50,179 bases of DNA from an uncultured Acetatifactor sp. (GTDB taxonomy: Bacteria > Bacillota > Clostridia > Lachnospirales > Lachnospiraceae): positions 1 to 50,179 of the forward strand of contig CAKRUB010000022.1 in assembly GCA_934402375.1 (NCBI GenBank). Direction: 5' to 3'. Within the stretch, counting starts at the first letter, position 1, and each line of letters begins with the position of its first letter. The notes under the pieces were generated by a model, which saw only the letters and a program-made list of their open reading frames with translations, made no database searches and was not told the origin of the DNA. Below are positions 28,638 to 37,503 of the stretch, piece after piece. Both the position numbers and the translations under genes were made by a program.

Positions 28638-29552
28638 ATGATGATGAAGAAACAGAAGAATAAGTTAGCGGGTCTTCAAAAACGTAAGGCGATAGCCGGA
28701 TATCTGTTTATTATGCCCTTTATCCTGGGATTCCTGATATTTATGGTAAAGCCGTTTTTCCAGTCGCTGTATATGAGCTTTTGTGATGTGCAGCTTGGAT
28801 CGGCAACCTTTGAGATGAACTGGATCGGCATTGGGAACTATGTTAAGGCATTCACCGTTGATCCCAAATTTAACCGTCTGCTGGTAGAGGAACTAGGACG
28901 GATGGTGGTGGATTCTCTGGCAATTATGGTATTCAGCTTCTTTGTTGCGCTGATTCTGAACCAGAAGTTCAAGGGAAGAGCTTTTGTAAGGGCAATTTTC
29001 TTCCTGCCGGTAATTCTTTCCTCGGGTGTTATCTTAGGTCTGGAGACAGACAATGCACTGATGGCAAGTATTCAGGCGGCAGTGGAGGAGAGTACACCGA
29101 CAGTCAGTATCACAGGCGCGATCAAGACTATTCTGGAGACCGCTGGAGTCGGTTCAAGAGCCTTTAAGATAGTGTTTGATATTATTGACAATATTTATGA
29201 CATTGCAATTTCCTCGGGAATCCAGATCATTATCTTCTTATCCGGATTACAGACGATTTCTTCGAGTATGTACGAGGCGGCTGACATAGAGGGCTGTACA
29301 AAGTGGGAGAGTCTGTGGAAGATTACATTCCCCATGATCAGCTCACTGTTCCTTGTAAACTGGATTTATACGGTTGTTGATTTCTGTATGAGATCGGACA
29401 ATGAGGTGATCAAGAAAATTACAGAGGTAATGACGGTACAGCTGTATTATGGCTATGCTTCCGCAATGTCATGGGTATACTTCCTGATTGTCATAGCGTT
29501 CATCGGTATTACAGCATTGTTCATTTCAAGGGGGGTTTACTATTATGACTAA
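28638..29552 (+). CDS. Second importer permease, MalF type
   Basis: A 304-residue permease with about six helices and the EAA motif EAADIEGCTKWESLWKITFP. Three consecutive ATG codons (28638, 28641, 28644) follow AGAAAGGG; the first is used here. The loop after the third helix (about residues 140-165) is longer than in the first MalF-type protein of this window. The gene overlaps its MalG-type partner by 8 bp, indicating coupling. It belongs with the binding protein at 30651. Confidence 0.9.
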   Translation: MMMKKQKNKLAGLQKRKAIAGYLFIMPFILGFLIFMVKPFFQSLYMSFCDVQLGSATFEMNWIGIGNYVKAFTVDPKFNRLLVEELGRMVVDSLAIMVFSFFVALILNQKFKGRAFVRAIFFLPVILSSGVILGLETDNALMASIQAAVEESTPTVSITGAIKTILETAGVGSRAFKIVFDIIDNIYDIAISSGIQIIIFLSGLQTISSSMYEAADIEGCTKWESLWKITFPMISSLFLVNWIYTVVDFCMRSDNEVIKKITEVMTVQLYYGYASAMSWVYFLIVIAFIGITALFISRGVYYYD

Positions 29553-30549
29553 AAGGGTAAAAGTACATGGAGATAGTACCTTCTGGGAGAGAAACCGGAA
29601 ATCCGGCGGTTATCTTCTGAAAAAGACCATTATGAAGTACGCGGTCAGCATCTGCAGATTCATCCTGCTGTTCGGTATGTGCTTCATGATCCTGCAGCCG
29701 ATTCTGGATAAGATATCTGTCAGCTTCATGGAGGAGCAGGACATCTACAGTCCGACGGTCATTGCGATTCCGGAGCACTTTACGACGAAGAATTACATTC
29801 TTGCAGCCCAGCTGATGGACTACGGGAAGTCGTTGACAAATACGATCATTGTATCATTAACAATTGCAATCCTGCAGATTTCGGTTTGTACACTGGTGGG
29901 CTATGGCTTTGCAAGATTTGAATTCCCGTTGAAGAAGTTCTGGTTTGCCTGTGTACTGATGGTCATCATTATACCGCCGCAGCTGATTTCTTCGTCCCTG
30001 CATCTGCACTTTAAATTTTTCGATATATTTGGTATCTTTGAGCTGACAACGGGAAGTGCGATCAACCTCAGGGGATCTTCCCTTCCGTATTATCTGATGA
30101 GTGCGGGCTGTATGGGCTTGAAGAATGGATTATATATCTATATGATCCGTCAGTTCTTCCGGAACATTCCGAAGGAGCTGGAGGAGGCCGCCTATGTGGA
30201 CGGCTGTGGCACGCTGATGACCTTTGTGCGTATCATGCTGCCGGATGCAACACCGATCCTGACCTCCTGTTTCCTGTTTTCGTTTGTCTGGCAGTGGACG
30301 GACAGCTTTTACTCCAAGATGTTCCTTGGAAATATCGAACTGATCAGTACCCAGATTGCAATGCTGGTGGACAGATTGTCGGTATACATCCAGCGAATTA
30401 CGGGAACCTCGTCTACGGGGTCTGTCGGTTATTCCAACTGTATTCTTTCGACAGGTACGTTGATGCTGATTGTTCCGCTTTTATTGATCTACCTCTTCGC
30501 GCAGAAGGGCTTTGTTGAGAGCTTAAGCAGCTCCGGTATCAAGATGTAA
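29545..30549 (+). CDS. Second importer permease, MalG type
   Basis: A 334-residue permease of the MalG type with the EAA motif EAAYVDGCGTLMTFVRIMLP and the family-typical ending FVESLSSSGIKM. Its start lies 8 bp inside the upstream permease, behind an AGGGGGG-like ribosome site. About six membrane helices follow a charged N-terminus of roughly 30 residues. A stem-loop separates it from the binding-protein gene downstream. Confidence 0.9.
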   Translation: MTKRVKVHGDSTFWERNRKSGGYLLKKTIMKYAVSICRFILLFGMCFMILQPILDKISVSFMEEQDIYSPTVIAIPEHFTTKNYILAAQLMDYGKSLTNTIIVSLTIAILQISVCTLVGYGFARFEFPLKKFWFACVLMVIIIPPQLISSSLHLHFKFFDIFGIFELTTGSAINLRGSSLPYYLMSAGCMGLKNGLYIYMIRQFFRNIPKELEEAAYVDGCGTLMTFVRIMLPDATPILTSCFLFSFVWQWTDSFYSKMFLGNIELISTQIAMLVDRLSVYIQRITGTSSTGSVGYSNCILSTGTLMLIVPLLLIYLFAQKGFVESLSSSGIKM

Positions 30550-30570
30550 TTGTATATATATCCGAATGTA

Positions 30571-30616
30571 CCCGCCGGGAACACCCCGGAAAAGGCATTA
30601 CTGTTCTCCGGCTGGG
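30571..30616 (+). promoter_or_regulatory. Intercistronic stem-loop before the binding-protein gene
   Basis: CCCGCCGGGAAC (30571-30582) pairs with GTTCTCCGGCTGGG (30603-30616) over 11 bp with two bulged T residues and a 20-nt loop. No T run follows at once, so a strong terminator is unlikely. A 3'-end-protecting or processing hairpin that allows higher expression of the binding protein than of the permeases is plausible. Confidence 0.5.
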
Positions 30617-30650
30617 AAAAGGATTTATATAAATTTAAGGAGGATGAAAA

Positions 30651-32147
30651 ATGAAAAGAGAAATGTTTAGAAAACTGATGGCAGCTTCTCTGGCAACCGT
30701 GATGGCAATGAGCATGGCTGGCTGTGGAAGCGAGGATGCGGGAGCTTCTTCCGCAGAGAGCAGCACTGAATCTTCAGTAGCTGAAAGCTCTTCTACAGAG
30801 TCCACAGAGGCGTCTTCTGTAGAAGAGGATGTCAATCCGTATCCCATTCTGACAGACGAGAACGGAAACGTTTACGATCTGGGCGGCATGGAGATCGTGA
30901 TCCGCGACTGGTGGTCCAACAAGGACAATGGCACAGACGGTTTCGATATTACAGAGAATGATTACGGCGAGGCGACCAAGGAGTACATGGATTGGGCGCA
31001 GGAGACCTATAACTTCAAGATCAGAAGAGAGTCCATCTCTGACTGGGGATCTGCTCCTCAGGATTTCGTAGACTATGTAACCACCGGCGGCGACGAGAAC
31101 AACTATATATTCGCTCTGCGTCAGGATGCTGCTATCACCTCCGCTATGGGTCAGGGTCTGATGTATGACCTTGCAACCCTGAAGTCCTTTGACTTCTCCG
31201 AGGATAAGTGGAAGAGCGGCGTGCATGAGCTGATGTCCAAGGGTGATTCCATCTATTGTATGTCTCCCTATGATCCGGAACCCCGTACCGGTGTATTCTT
31301 TAATAAGAGACTGCTCTCCGAGGCAGGTATTGATCCTGAGGAGCTCTATGATCTTCAGGAGAACATGGAGTGGACATGGGATAAGTTCGAAGAGCTCTGC
31401 GCAAAGGTGCAGAGAGATATCGACAGTGACGGTACCATTGATATCTACGCAATGGACATGAACGATTCTGTTCTGTACAATGCAGCTGTATTCTCTAACG
31501 GCGGCGAGTATGTCGGCATGGAGAACGGCAAGTATACCTATCGTCTTGAGGACGAGGAGACTCTTGCAGGTCTTGAGTGGGGCGTAAAGATGGTTCAGAC
31601 CTACACAAAGACACTGGACGAGAACGGCGAGGCTCCGGCATGGGATTACTACAATGGCGCGTTTGTAAACGGTGAAATTGTATTCTGTATCGAGCAGGCA
31701 TATTGTGCAGGCGCTCCCGGTTCTGGCTCTCCTTGGGCTGAGATGGCTGATGATTACGGCTTCGTATGCTTCCCGATGGGACCTAACGCAACCGATTACA
31801 CCAACTGCTACTCTGACAACCCGTATGCAATTCCTGCATGCTACGACGCTGACAAGGCTGAGAAGATCGCATTTGCATTTAACGTAATCACCGATCCTAC
31901 TCCCGGATATGAAGATTATCCCGCTTGGAGAGCCGGCTACTATGCAAAGTTCCGCGATACCGAGTCTGTTGATCTGACACTGACCAGAATGGTATCCAAC
32001 GGTATGGTTACCTATGATGGACTTATTCCGAACCTGAAGTTAGGTGAGGATCTTACATGGAAGCTTGGCAGCACACCTGTTTCTGAGTGTGTAGAAGCAA
32101 TCGCTGAGACATGGAAGTCTTATATTGCAGAGGCAAATGCACAGTAA
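30651..32147 (+). CDS. Sugar-binding lipoprotein of the second importer
   Basis: A 498-residue binding protein with a strong AAGGAGG ribosome site. The lipoprotein signal peptide ends in MSMAGC (Cys25), followed by a Ser/Glu/Thr-rich flexible linker to about residue 62. The rest is a family-1-type extracellular solute-binding domain (IVIRDWWSNKDNG, GVFFNKRLLSEAGIDPEEL, MEWTWDKFEELCAKVQRD). Its codon use is noticeably more biased than its neighbours (many GCA, GCT, TCT and CTG), as expected of a highly expressed gene. It completes the second importer and is followed by a clear terminator. Confidence 0.93.
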   Translation: MKREMFRKLMAASLATVMAMSMAGCGSEDAGASSAESSTESSVAESSSTESTEASSVEEDVNPYPILTDENGNVYDLGGMEIVIRDWWSNKDNGTDGFDITENDYGEATKEYMDWAQETYNFKIRRESISDWGSAPQDFVDYVTTGGDENNYIFALRQDAAITSAMGQGLMYDLATLKSFDFSEDKWKSGVHELMSKGDSIYCMSPYDPEPRTGVFFNKRLLSEAGIDPEELYDLQENMEWTWDKFEELCAKVQRDIDSDGTIDIYAMDMNDSVLYNAAVFSNGGEYVGMENGKYTYRLEDEETLAGLEWGVKMVQTYTKTLDENGEAPAWDYYNGAFVNGEIVFCIEQAYCAGAPGSGSPWAEMADDYGFVCFPMGPNATDYTNCYSDNPYAIPACYDADKAEKIAFAFNVITDPTPGYEDYPAWRAGYYAKFRDTESVDLTLTRMVSNGMVTYDGLIPNLKLGEDLTWKLGSTPVSECVEAIAETWKSYIAEANAQ

Positions 32148-32181
32148 GGCATCTTACAATCAATTGTTTTTATAATCATAG

Positions 32182-32215
32182 AAGGGGTGGTGTTTTCCGG
32201 GCATCATCCCTTTTT
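32182..32215 (+). terminator. Rho-independent terminator ending the importer cluster
   Basis: An 11-bp stem (32182-32192 with 32202-32212, two G-U pairs) with a 9-nt loop leads into a run of five T residues (32211-32215). It lies 35 bases after the binding-protein stop and separates the importer block from the U32-like/exporter block. Confidence 0.85.
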
Positions 32216-32306
32216 GAATAAAAACGGATCGACATTTCGGAATTATAGATGAAGAAATACTGGATGTGAGAATAAAGGATCATCTAAAGAATGGAGAGTG
32301 TGTAAA

Positions 32307-33266
32307 ATGGAAGTAAAATTTCATTTGCCGGGCCTGCGGCAGAATTACCCGTTAAATATGCTGATTTTGAGTCTGATGGAGCAGAAGCCTGAATTTTTCC
32401 GGGAGGGCATTCAGATCGCGTCTTTCTTCGGCGAATTTCCGGCATCCCTCTGGAACGGTGGCAGACCCTCCAACTACGACCAATGCGATGCTGATTATGT
32501 GCGGAACGTTGTCAAAAACATTAATGCGAAGGGAATTCCCGTGCGGTATACCTATACCAATATGCTGCTGAATGAGGAGGATTGCAAGGATCCTTACTGC
32601 AACTTCTGTATGCAGATTGCAGACAATGGTATGAACGGGGTCATTGTCTTTTCACCTGTTCTCGAAAGGTATATCAGGGAGAATTATCCGGGCTACAGAC
32701 TGAACAGTTCTACCTGTAAGGAAATCAGGGATATCAGGCTCGTCAACGAAGAGCTGAAGAAGGATTATCATCTGGTTGTACTTGACTACAATTTCAACAA
32801 TCGGTTTGAAGAACTGGATAAGATAGAGGATAAGGAGCGGTGCGAAATACTTGTCAATGCTGTCTGCATACCGGACTGTCCCAGAAGAGGCGAGCACTAC
32901 AAAAATATTGCCAGGAACCAGCGCATTATGTTAAAAAACCGAAAGCTTCCCGCAGATAAGCAGATACCTTTGGAGAAGTGGTATTGTGAATACGGAGAGA
33001 AAAACTGTATTCATACGATTCAGAATTACTGCACTTATATTTCACCGGAGGCGATCTGGGAGAAATATGTGCCGATGGGCTTCAGCAATTTCAAGATCGA
33101 AGGAAGGACAGCCAATCTCTTCTCTCTGGTCGAAACCTACTGTCACTATCTGGTCCGACCGGAATATCAGGGACAGGCGAGAATCCTGCTTCTGAATAAC
33201 CTTGCAGCGAATAAGGTTATTACCGTAAATCACCCAAGACCCAGAAAATGGGTGCCGGAGACATAG
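32307..33266 (+). CDS. U32-peptidase-like protein A with five clustered cysteines
   Basis: Start ATG 32307 behind GGAGAG; a GTG three codons earlier is in frame but overlaps the ribosome site. The product has 319 residues and no signal peptide. It resembles the U32/UbiU-UbiV family: a barrel with the late signature MGFSNFKIEGR and a cysteine pair CIPDC (Cys187, Cys191) followed by Cys227, Cys234 and Cys242. Family members of this kind bind a 4Fe-4S cluster through four cysteines, so cluster binding is likely but inferred. It is paralogous to the next gene (shared HLPG, WNGGR, MADNG/IADNG, VVLDY). Function in this locus is unknown; true protease activity is doubtful. Confidence 0.68.
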   Translation: MEVKFHLPGLRQNYPLNMLILSLMEQKPEFFREGIQIASFFGEFPASLWNGGRPSNYDQCDADYVRNVVKNINAKGIPVRYTYTNMLLNEEDCKDPYCNFCMQIADNGMNGVIVFSPVLERYIRENYPGYRLNSSTCKEIRDIRLVNEELKKDYHLVVLDYNFNNRFEELDKIEDKERCEILVNAVCIPDCPRRGEHYKNIARNQRIMLKNRKLPADKQIPLEKWYCEYGEKNCIHTIQNYCTYISPEAIWEKYVPMGFSNFKIEGRTANLFSLVETYCHYLVRPEYQGQARILLLNNLAANKVITVNHPRPRKWVPET

Positions 33267-33282
33267 GGAGGAGTTAGACGTT

Positions 33283-34191
33283 ATGGCGGCAAAGGAAGTA
33301 TACTGGCATCTGCCCGGTTTTTGTTATTTCAGACTGTTAAATCAGGTGATCATCAATCTCATGAAGGATTATCCCGAGAAATTCAGGGATGGCTACCGGA
33401 TCGGCTCCGTGTACGGAACCTTTCCCGGAGCGATCTGGAACGGCGGGAGAGCCGTCTTCGGCATCACGGGAAAAAATGATATTGAGAATATTTTGAAAAT
33501 TTATAACAGCAGAGGTATTCCGGTTCGATTTACATGGACGAATTCGCTGATCGAGGAGAAGCATCTGCAGGACACCTACTGCAATCTGATCATGCGCATG
33601 GCTGATAACGGATTGAATCAGGTACTGGTAAACACGCCGGTTCTGGAGGAGTACATACGGAGGGAATACCCGGATTTTAAGCTGATTTCCTCGACGACAA
33701 AACGCATCACCGGCGTAGATGGCGTACTGGAGGAGCTGCAGAAGGATTATTTCCTTGTTGTGCTGGACTATGATCTGAATCATAATGAGGAGGCGCTGAA
33801 AAAGCTGGGGCCCTATGCGGGGCGGATCGAGCTTCTGGTGAATGAGGTCTGTTATCCGGGCTGTGCTTACAGGGCGGAGCATTACAGACAGCAGTCGCAG
33901 ATGCAGCTGGAATTTGATGTGAATACCGCGTTTCCCTGTCCGAACAAGACACAGCAGAGAAGCTTTAAGGAATGCATGAAACGACAGGCTTTTATTTCTA
34001 ATGAGGAGATCGGGGATTACATAGACAAGGGGTTTGTCAACTTTAAAATAGCAGGCCGCGGTATGCCGGTAGAGTATGCGAAGGAGTCCTGTCTCTACTT
34101 TCTGGTGAAGGATGACTGCAGAGATTTTATCAGAGGAAAGATCGATAGATTGTTTGAGCAGTTTAAAAGTGTACAGACAGTCAGAAGGTAG
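33283..34191 (+). CDS. U32-peptidase-like protein B (paralogue)
   Basis: A 302-residue cytosolic protein starting at ATG 33283 behind GGGAGG, 16 bases after protein A. It has the same layout: a VYWHLPGF start, AIWNGGRA, VVLDYDLNHN, CYPGC (Cys190, Cys194), then Cys219 and Cys231, and KGFVNFKIAGRG near the end. Exactly four cysteines fall in the region that holds the iron-sulfur ligands in UbiU/UbiV-type proteins. The pairing of two diverged copies recalls UbiU-UbiV heterodimers, but no quinone genes are nearby. It is followed 49 bp later by the first adaptor protein. Confidence 0.68.
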   Translation: MAAKEVYWHLPGFCYFRLLNQVIINLMKDYPEKFRDGYRIGSVYGTFPGAIWNGGRAVFGITGKNDIENILKIYNSRGIPVRFTWTNSLIEEKHLQDTYCNLIMRMADNGLNQVLVNTPVLEEYIRREYPDFKLISSTTKRITGVDGVLEELQKDYFLVVLDYDLNHNEEALKKLGPYAGRIELLVNEVCYPGCAYRAEHYRQQSQMQLEFDVNTAFPCPNKTQQRSFKECMKRQAFISNEEIGDYIDKGFVNFKIAGRGMPVEYAKESCLYFLVKDDCRDFIRGKIDRLFEQFKSVQTVRR

Positions 34192-34240
34192 ATCAGCCTG
34201 GGAACAGGTGAAAATAAAAAAGGGTTAGAGAGGTCGACAG

Positions 34241-35344
34241 ATGGTGAAGAGGAAACGCCATAAATGGGGAAAATATGCTGCCTGTCTGTTAAGCGCATGT
34301 TTAGCAGGTCTGACGGGCTGCGGAGGGCAGACGCAGGAAGAGAGTATTGTTGTATATGAGCCGGAGACGGAGGGAACAGCTTATCAGTTTGCAGTGGTCG
34401 ATATCGGTGACGTAAGTAAGGTCGAGAAGGTGAAAGCAACCTACAGTCAGATGGCTGAGCAGGAGGTCAGCTTTTCCATAAGCGGTAAATTGATTGAGAA
34501 GGTATATGTCAAGGAAGGGGACAGCGTGAAAAAGGGTGACCTGCTCGCCGAACTTTCCGGGGGAGATCTGGACAGGCAGATTGAGACGCTGGAATATCAG
34601 ATAGAGCGCAACAGCCTTCTGCTGGGTTATGCGGATACAAATGAGTCCTATGAAATATCGGCTGCGTGGGTCAATTATCTCTATAAGGGATGGGGGACGG
34701 ACGAGAGTGTCAAGAAATCCGTAGAGACGATACAGCAGAATTACAGATATCTGCGTGAGGATTACAACGATGCCATTGAACTGGATCAGAGGAAGCTCGA
34801 CAGCCTTGTCAGGGAGCAGAAGGACAGTAAGGTATATGCGTCGATGAACGGCGTAGTTTACCGTCTGGAAGAGAATCTTGAGGGAAAAACCTCACAGAGA
34901 GATGAGACGATTATGACAATTGTGGATACCGAGGAGTGTCTCTTTGCAACCTCGGTGCCGGAGCTTGCGGGCTACTTTCATGAGGGAGAGACGGTGACTA
35001 TGACGCTCTCCAGCGGAAAGACGGCAGGCGAATATGTGCTGATGCCTACCCATATGGATAAGTGGGGGGAGGAGCAGTATTTCTCTGTGTTTGACGGCTC
35101 CTATGAGACCGGAATCGAGGTAGGCGCTTCGGGAACGATCCAGATTGTGACTGACTGTAAGGAACAGGTGCTCAGAGTACCGGTCAGCGCGATAAACAGT
35201 GCGGATGGGGAAGAGTATGTCTATGTGCTGGATCAGGACGGTCAGAGACAGGTCAGATGGGTGAAAACAGGTTTACACGGAGACGACATGGTCGAGATCC
35301 TGAGTGGTCTTGAAGAAGGAGAGAAGGTTATTCGAAGATGGTGA
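34241..35344 (+). CDS. Lipoprotein adaptor (HlyD/MacA-like) 1
   Basis: A 367-residue adaptor with a lipoprotein signal (LTGC, Cys27). It contains a split lipoyl/biotinyl-like hairpin (GKLIEKVYVKEGDSVKKGDLLAEL at about 85-108, closed by YASMNGVVYRLEE), an alpha-helical hairpin between the halves, a beta-barrel segment and a C-terminal membrane-proximal domain (LRVPVSAINSADGEEYVYVL, then LEEGEKVI). This is the membrane-fusion/adaptor architecture used with MacB-type ABC transporters. The helical hairpin is short (about 100 residues). Its last codons overlap the second adaptor by 7 bp. Confidence 0.87.
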   Translation: MVKRKRHKWGKYAACLLSACLAGLTGCGGQTQEESIVVYEPETEGTAYQFAVVDIGDVSKVEKVKATYSQMAEQEVSFSISGKLIEKVYVKEGDSVKKGDLLAELSGGDLDRQIETLEYQIERNSLLLGYADTNESYEISAAWVNYLYKGWGTDESVKKSVETIQQNYRYLREDYNDAIELDQRKLDSLVREQKDSKVYASMNGVVYRLEENLEGKTSQRDETIMTIVDTEECLFATSVPELAGYFHEGETVTMTLSSGKTAGEYVLMPTHMDKWGEEQYFSVFDGSYETGIEVGASGTIQIVTDCKEQVLRVPVSAINSADGEEYVYVLDQDGQRQVRWVKTGLHGDDMVEILSGLEEGEKVIRRW

Positions 35345-37503
35345 TCAGAGGAAAGAAAATAATTTCAGTGGTGCTCTCTCTGGGACTGGCTCTGTCGTTC
35401 AGCGGCTGCGGGCAGGGAGCGCAGGCAGTTTCCGGGGAGATACCGGAGCTGCTGGAGCCCGTAGGTGTGGCACAGAATTACGAGGAAGCGGCAGTGAGAA
35501 CCCTGTATGATGCAACGGTATATTCTGCAATGGTGTGTCCTGAGGTGAAGGAATATGAAGCAGAGCGTTCCATGAGCTTTGAAGAGTATGATGCATTTCC
35601 CGGCGAGACAGTAAAAAAGGGACAGAGGCTGCTGCATGGCAATACGGAAGCAATTGACAAAAGTATTGAGAACATGGAAAAGAAGATAGCTGATATGGAG
35701 GAAAGCTATCAGGAGTTTCTGACGGAGCAGCAGGAAACCCTTGCCGAGAGTAAGAGGGCAAGGACGGACAACGGCAATGTCGTGAAGAGCCTTGAGGAGA
35801 GCAAGCCGGAGCAATACCGGATAAATGAGGAAACCGGCAAACAGGAGGAGACAGAGGCATACCAGCAGTGGCAGGAGCAGTATACAAAGTTTAACGCACT
35901 GTACCATATCGCAGAGCAGAGTGTCATGGAGCTTGAGGAGGCGATCAAGGAGAGGACAGAGCTTTACGAGCTGGATCATGCTTACAATCTTGCACAGCTG
36001 GAGTATCTGCGGCAGGACAGGAAGGCGCTGACGCTGACGACGACAGCGGGCGGAGTGGTTTCCGCAGTGCAGTATTATCTGAACGGGGACTGGATCAGTA
36101 CCGGACAAAGTATTGTGTCGGTATGTGAACCGGAAAAAAAACAGCTTCGCTGTGAGTATATCAGCAGAAGCACGGTTACAAAGGCGGAAGATGTTTACGC
36201 TCTTGTGGATGGAAAGCGCTATGAGGTGGAATATCAGGTGCTGGAGACAGAAGAGTATCAGAGACTGCAGGAGCAGAATGGAGCTGTATATTCAACCTTT
36301 TATGTCGAGACAGGAGAGGAGGAAATCAGTCAGGGGAGCTATGCGGTAATCGTGATTGTGAAGAAGACCGCAAAGGATGTACTTACTGTTCCGAAGGATG
36401 CGATCAACAAGGACGATACGACGAGCTATGTCTATGTCCTGCAGAATGAGGAGGCTGTCTATACCCCTGTGAAGACAGGCATGAGTGACGGCATGTATAC
36501 GGAAATCATCTCCGGGCTGTCAGCGGGGGATAAGATTCTGACAGAATCCGCAATCACGGCTTCAGACGATACGGCGGTTGTAAAACAGGGAAGTGTCGGG
36601 CATGAGTTCAGCGGAACCGGCTATCTGTACTATCCCTCGACGGAGGTTGTGAAGAATGATCTGACCTACGGAACGGTCTATTATACGGAACGGCTTGTGC
36701 GGCAGTACCAGCAGGTCCAGAAGGGTGAAGTCCTTGCCCGGGTCAGGGTTGTGGCGGATGAAGTGGAGCTTGAGCGGAATGAGAGAAAGCTTCAGCGTGA
36801 GCAGGAGCGTCTGAATGTATTTATGGCGGAACAGGCTAAGCTTGCTGAAAGTGAAAGGGATGAGAAGGCGATAAAGGCGAAGGAGGAGACAATCCGTGAG
36901 CTTGAGGAGCTGATTACGGATATGAAGAACGATTTCGCTGTCACAGAGATCAGGTCTCCGATCAGCGGCATTGTCACGGAGGTGGTTTCCTTCGAGGCGG
37001 AGGATCTGGTGCAGCCGGGGGCGCGGCTGTTCCAGGTTGCGGACGAGACGCGCAGCTATATCATTGTCGAAGATCAGAATGGTCAGCTTGCCTTTGGAAA
37101 TCAGGCGACGATTACCTATAAAGGGCAGGAGGGACAGGATAAGACAGGGCATGGAGAGGTTGTCACCCAGAATAAGATGGCGGTGAGCGCTACAATTCCT
37201 TCGGATTATGCACTCATACAGGTTTCACCGGAGGATATCGGGGAGATGGCAGGCAGCTCGCAGGAGTTCGACGGATGGTGGAACCGCAGCCGTTTCAAGG
37301 TGACCGTGCAGATCCGGTCCATGAGGGGAGTGCTACTTGTACCCAAGAAGGCTGTGAAGGAAAAGAATGGCTGTACCTATGTCAAGGTTAAGAACCAGGA
37401 TGGCAAAGCTTTTTATCAGAGCTTTATTGCAGGCGGATCCGACCTCTCAAATTACTGGGTGGTAGAGGGACTGTCGGAGGGAATGGAAATATGCTTAGAA
37501 TAA
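35338..37503 (+). CDS. Large double-module adaptor lipoprotein 2
   Basis: A 721-residue protein, about twice the usual adaptor length. A lipoprotein-like signal ends FSGC (Cys24). Module 1 (about 45-415) has a lipoyl-like half, a long coiled coil (about 95-220) and an adaptor end (LTVPKDAINKDDTTSYVYVL, LSAGDKILTESAI). Module 2 (about 420-721) repeats the plan: a second coiled coil (about 480-535), ITEIRSPISG-like lipoyl closure (VTEIRSPISGIVTEV), a beta-barrel and a second end (LLVPKKAVKEKNGCTYVKV, LSEGMEICLE). It looks like two adaptors fused head to tail. It overlaps adaptor 1 upstream (7 bp) and the FtsX permease downstream (13 bp). Confidence 0.82.
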   Translation: MVIRGKKIISVVLSLGLALSFSGCGQGAQAVSGEIPELLEPVGVAQNYEEAAVRTLYDATVYSAMVCPEVKEYEAERSMSFEEYDAFPGETVKKGQRLLHGNTEAIDKSIENMEKKIADMEESYQEFLTEQQETLAESKRARTDNGNVVKSLEESKPEQYRINEETGKQEETEAYQQWQEQYTKFNALYHIAEQSVMELEEAIKERTELYELDHAYNLAQLEYLRQDRKALTLTTTAGGVVSAVQYYLNGDWISTGQSIVSVCEPEKKQLRCEYISRSTVTKAEDVYALVDGKRYEVEYQVLETEEYQRLQEQNGAVYSTFYVETGEEEISQGSYAVIVIVKKTAKDVLTVPKDAINKDDTTSYVYVLQNEEAVYTPVKTGMSDGMYTEIISGLSAGDKILTESAITASDDTAVVKQGSVGHEFSGTGYLYYPSTEVVKNDLTYGTVYYTERLVRQYQQVQKGEVLARVRVVADEVELERNERKLQREQERLNVFMAEQAKLAESERDEKAIKAKEETIRELEELITDMKNDFAVTEIRSPISGIVTEVVSFEAEDLVQPGARLFQVADETRSYIIVEDQNGQLAFGNQATITYKGQEGQDKTGHGEVVTQNKMAVSATIPSDYALIQVSPEDIGEMAGSSQEFDGWWNRSRFKVTVQIRSMRGVLLVPKKAVKEKNGCTYVKVKNQDGKAFYQSFIAGGSDLSNYWVVEGLSEGMEICLE

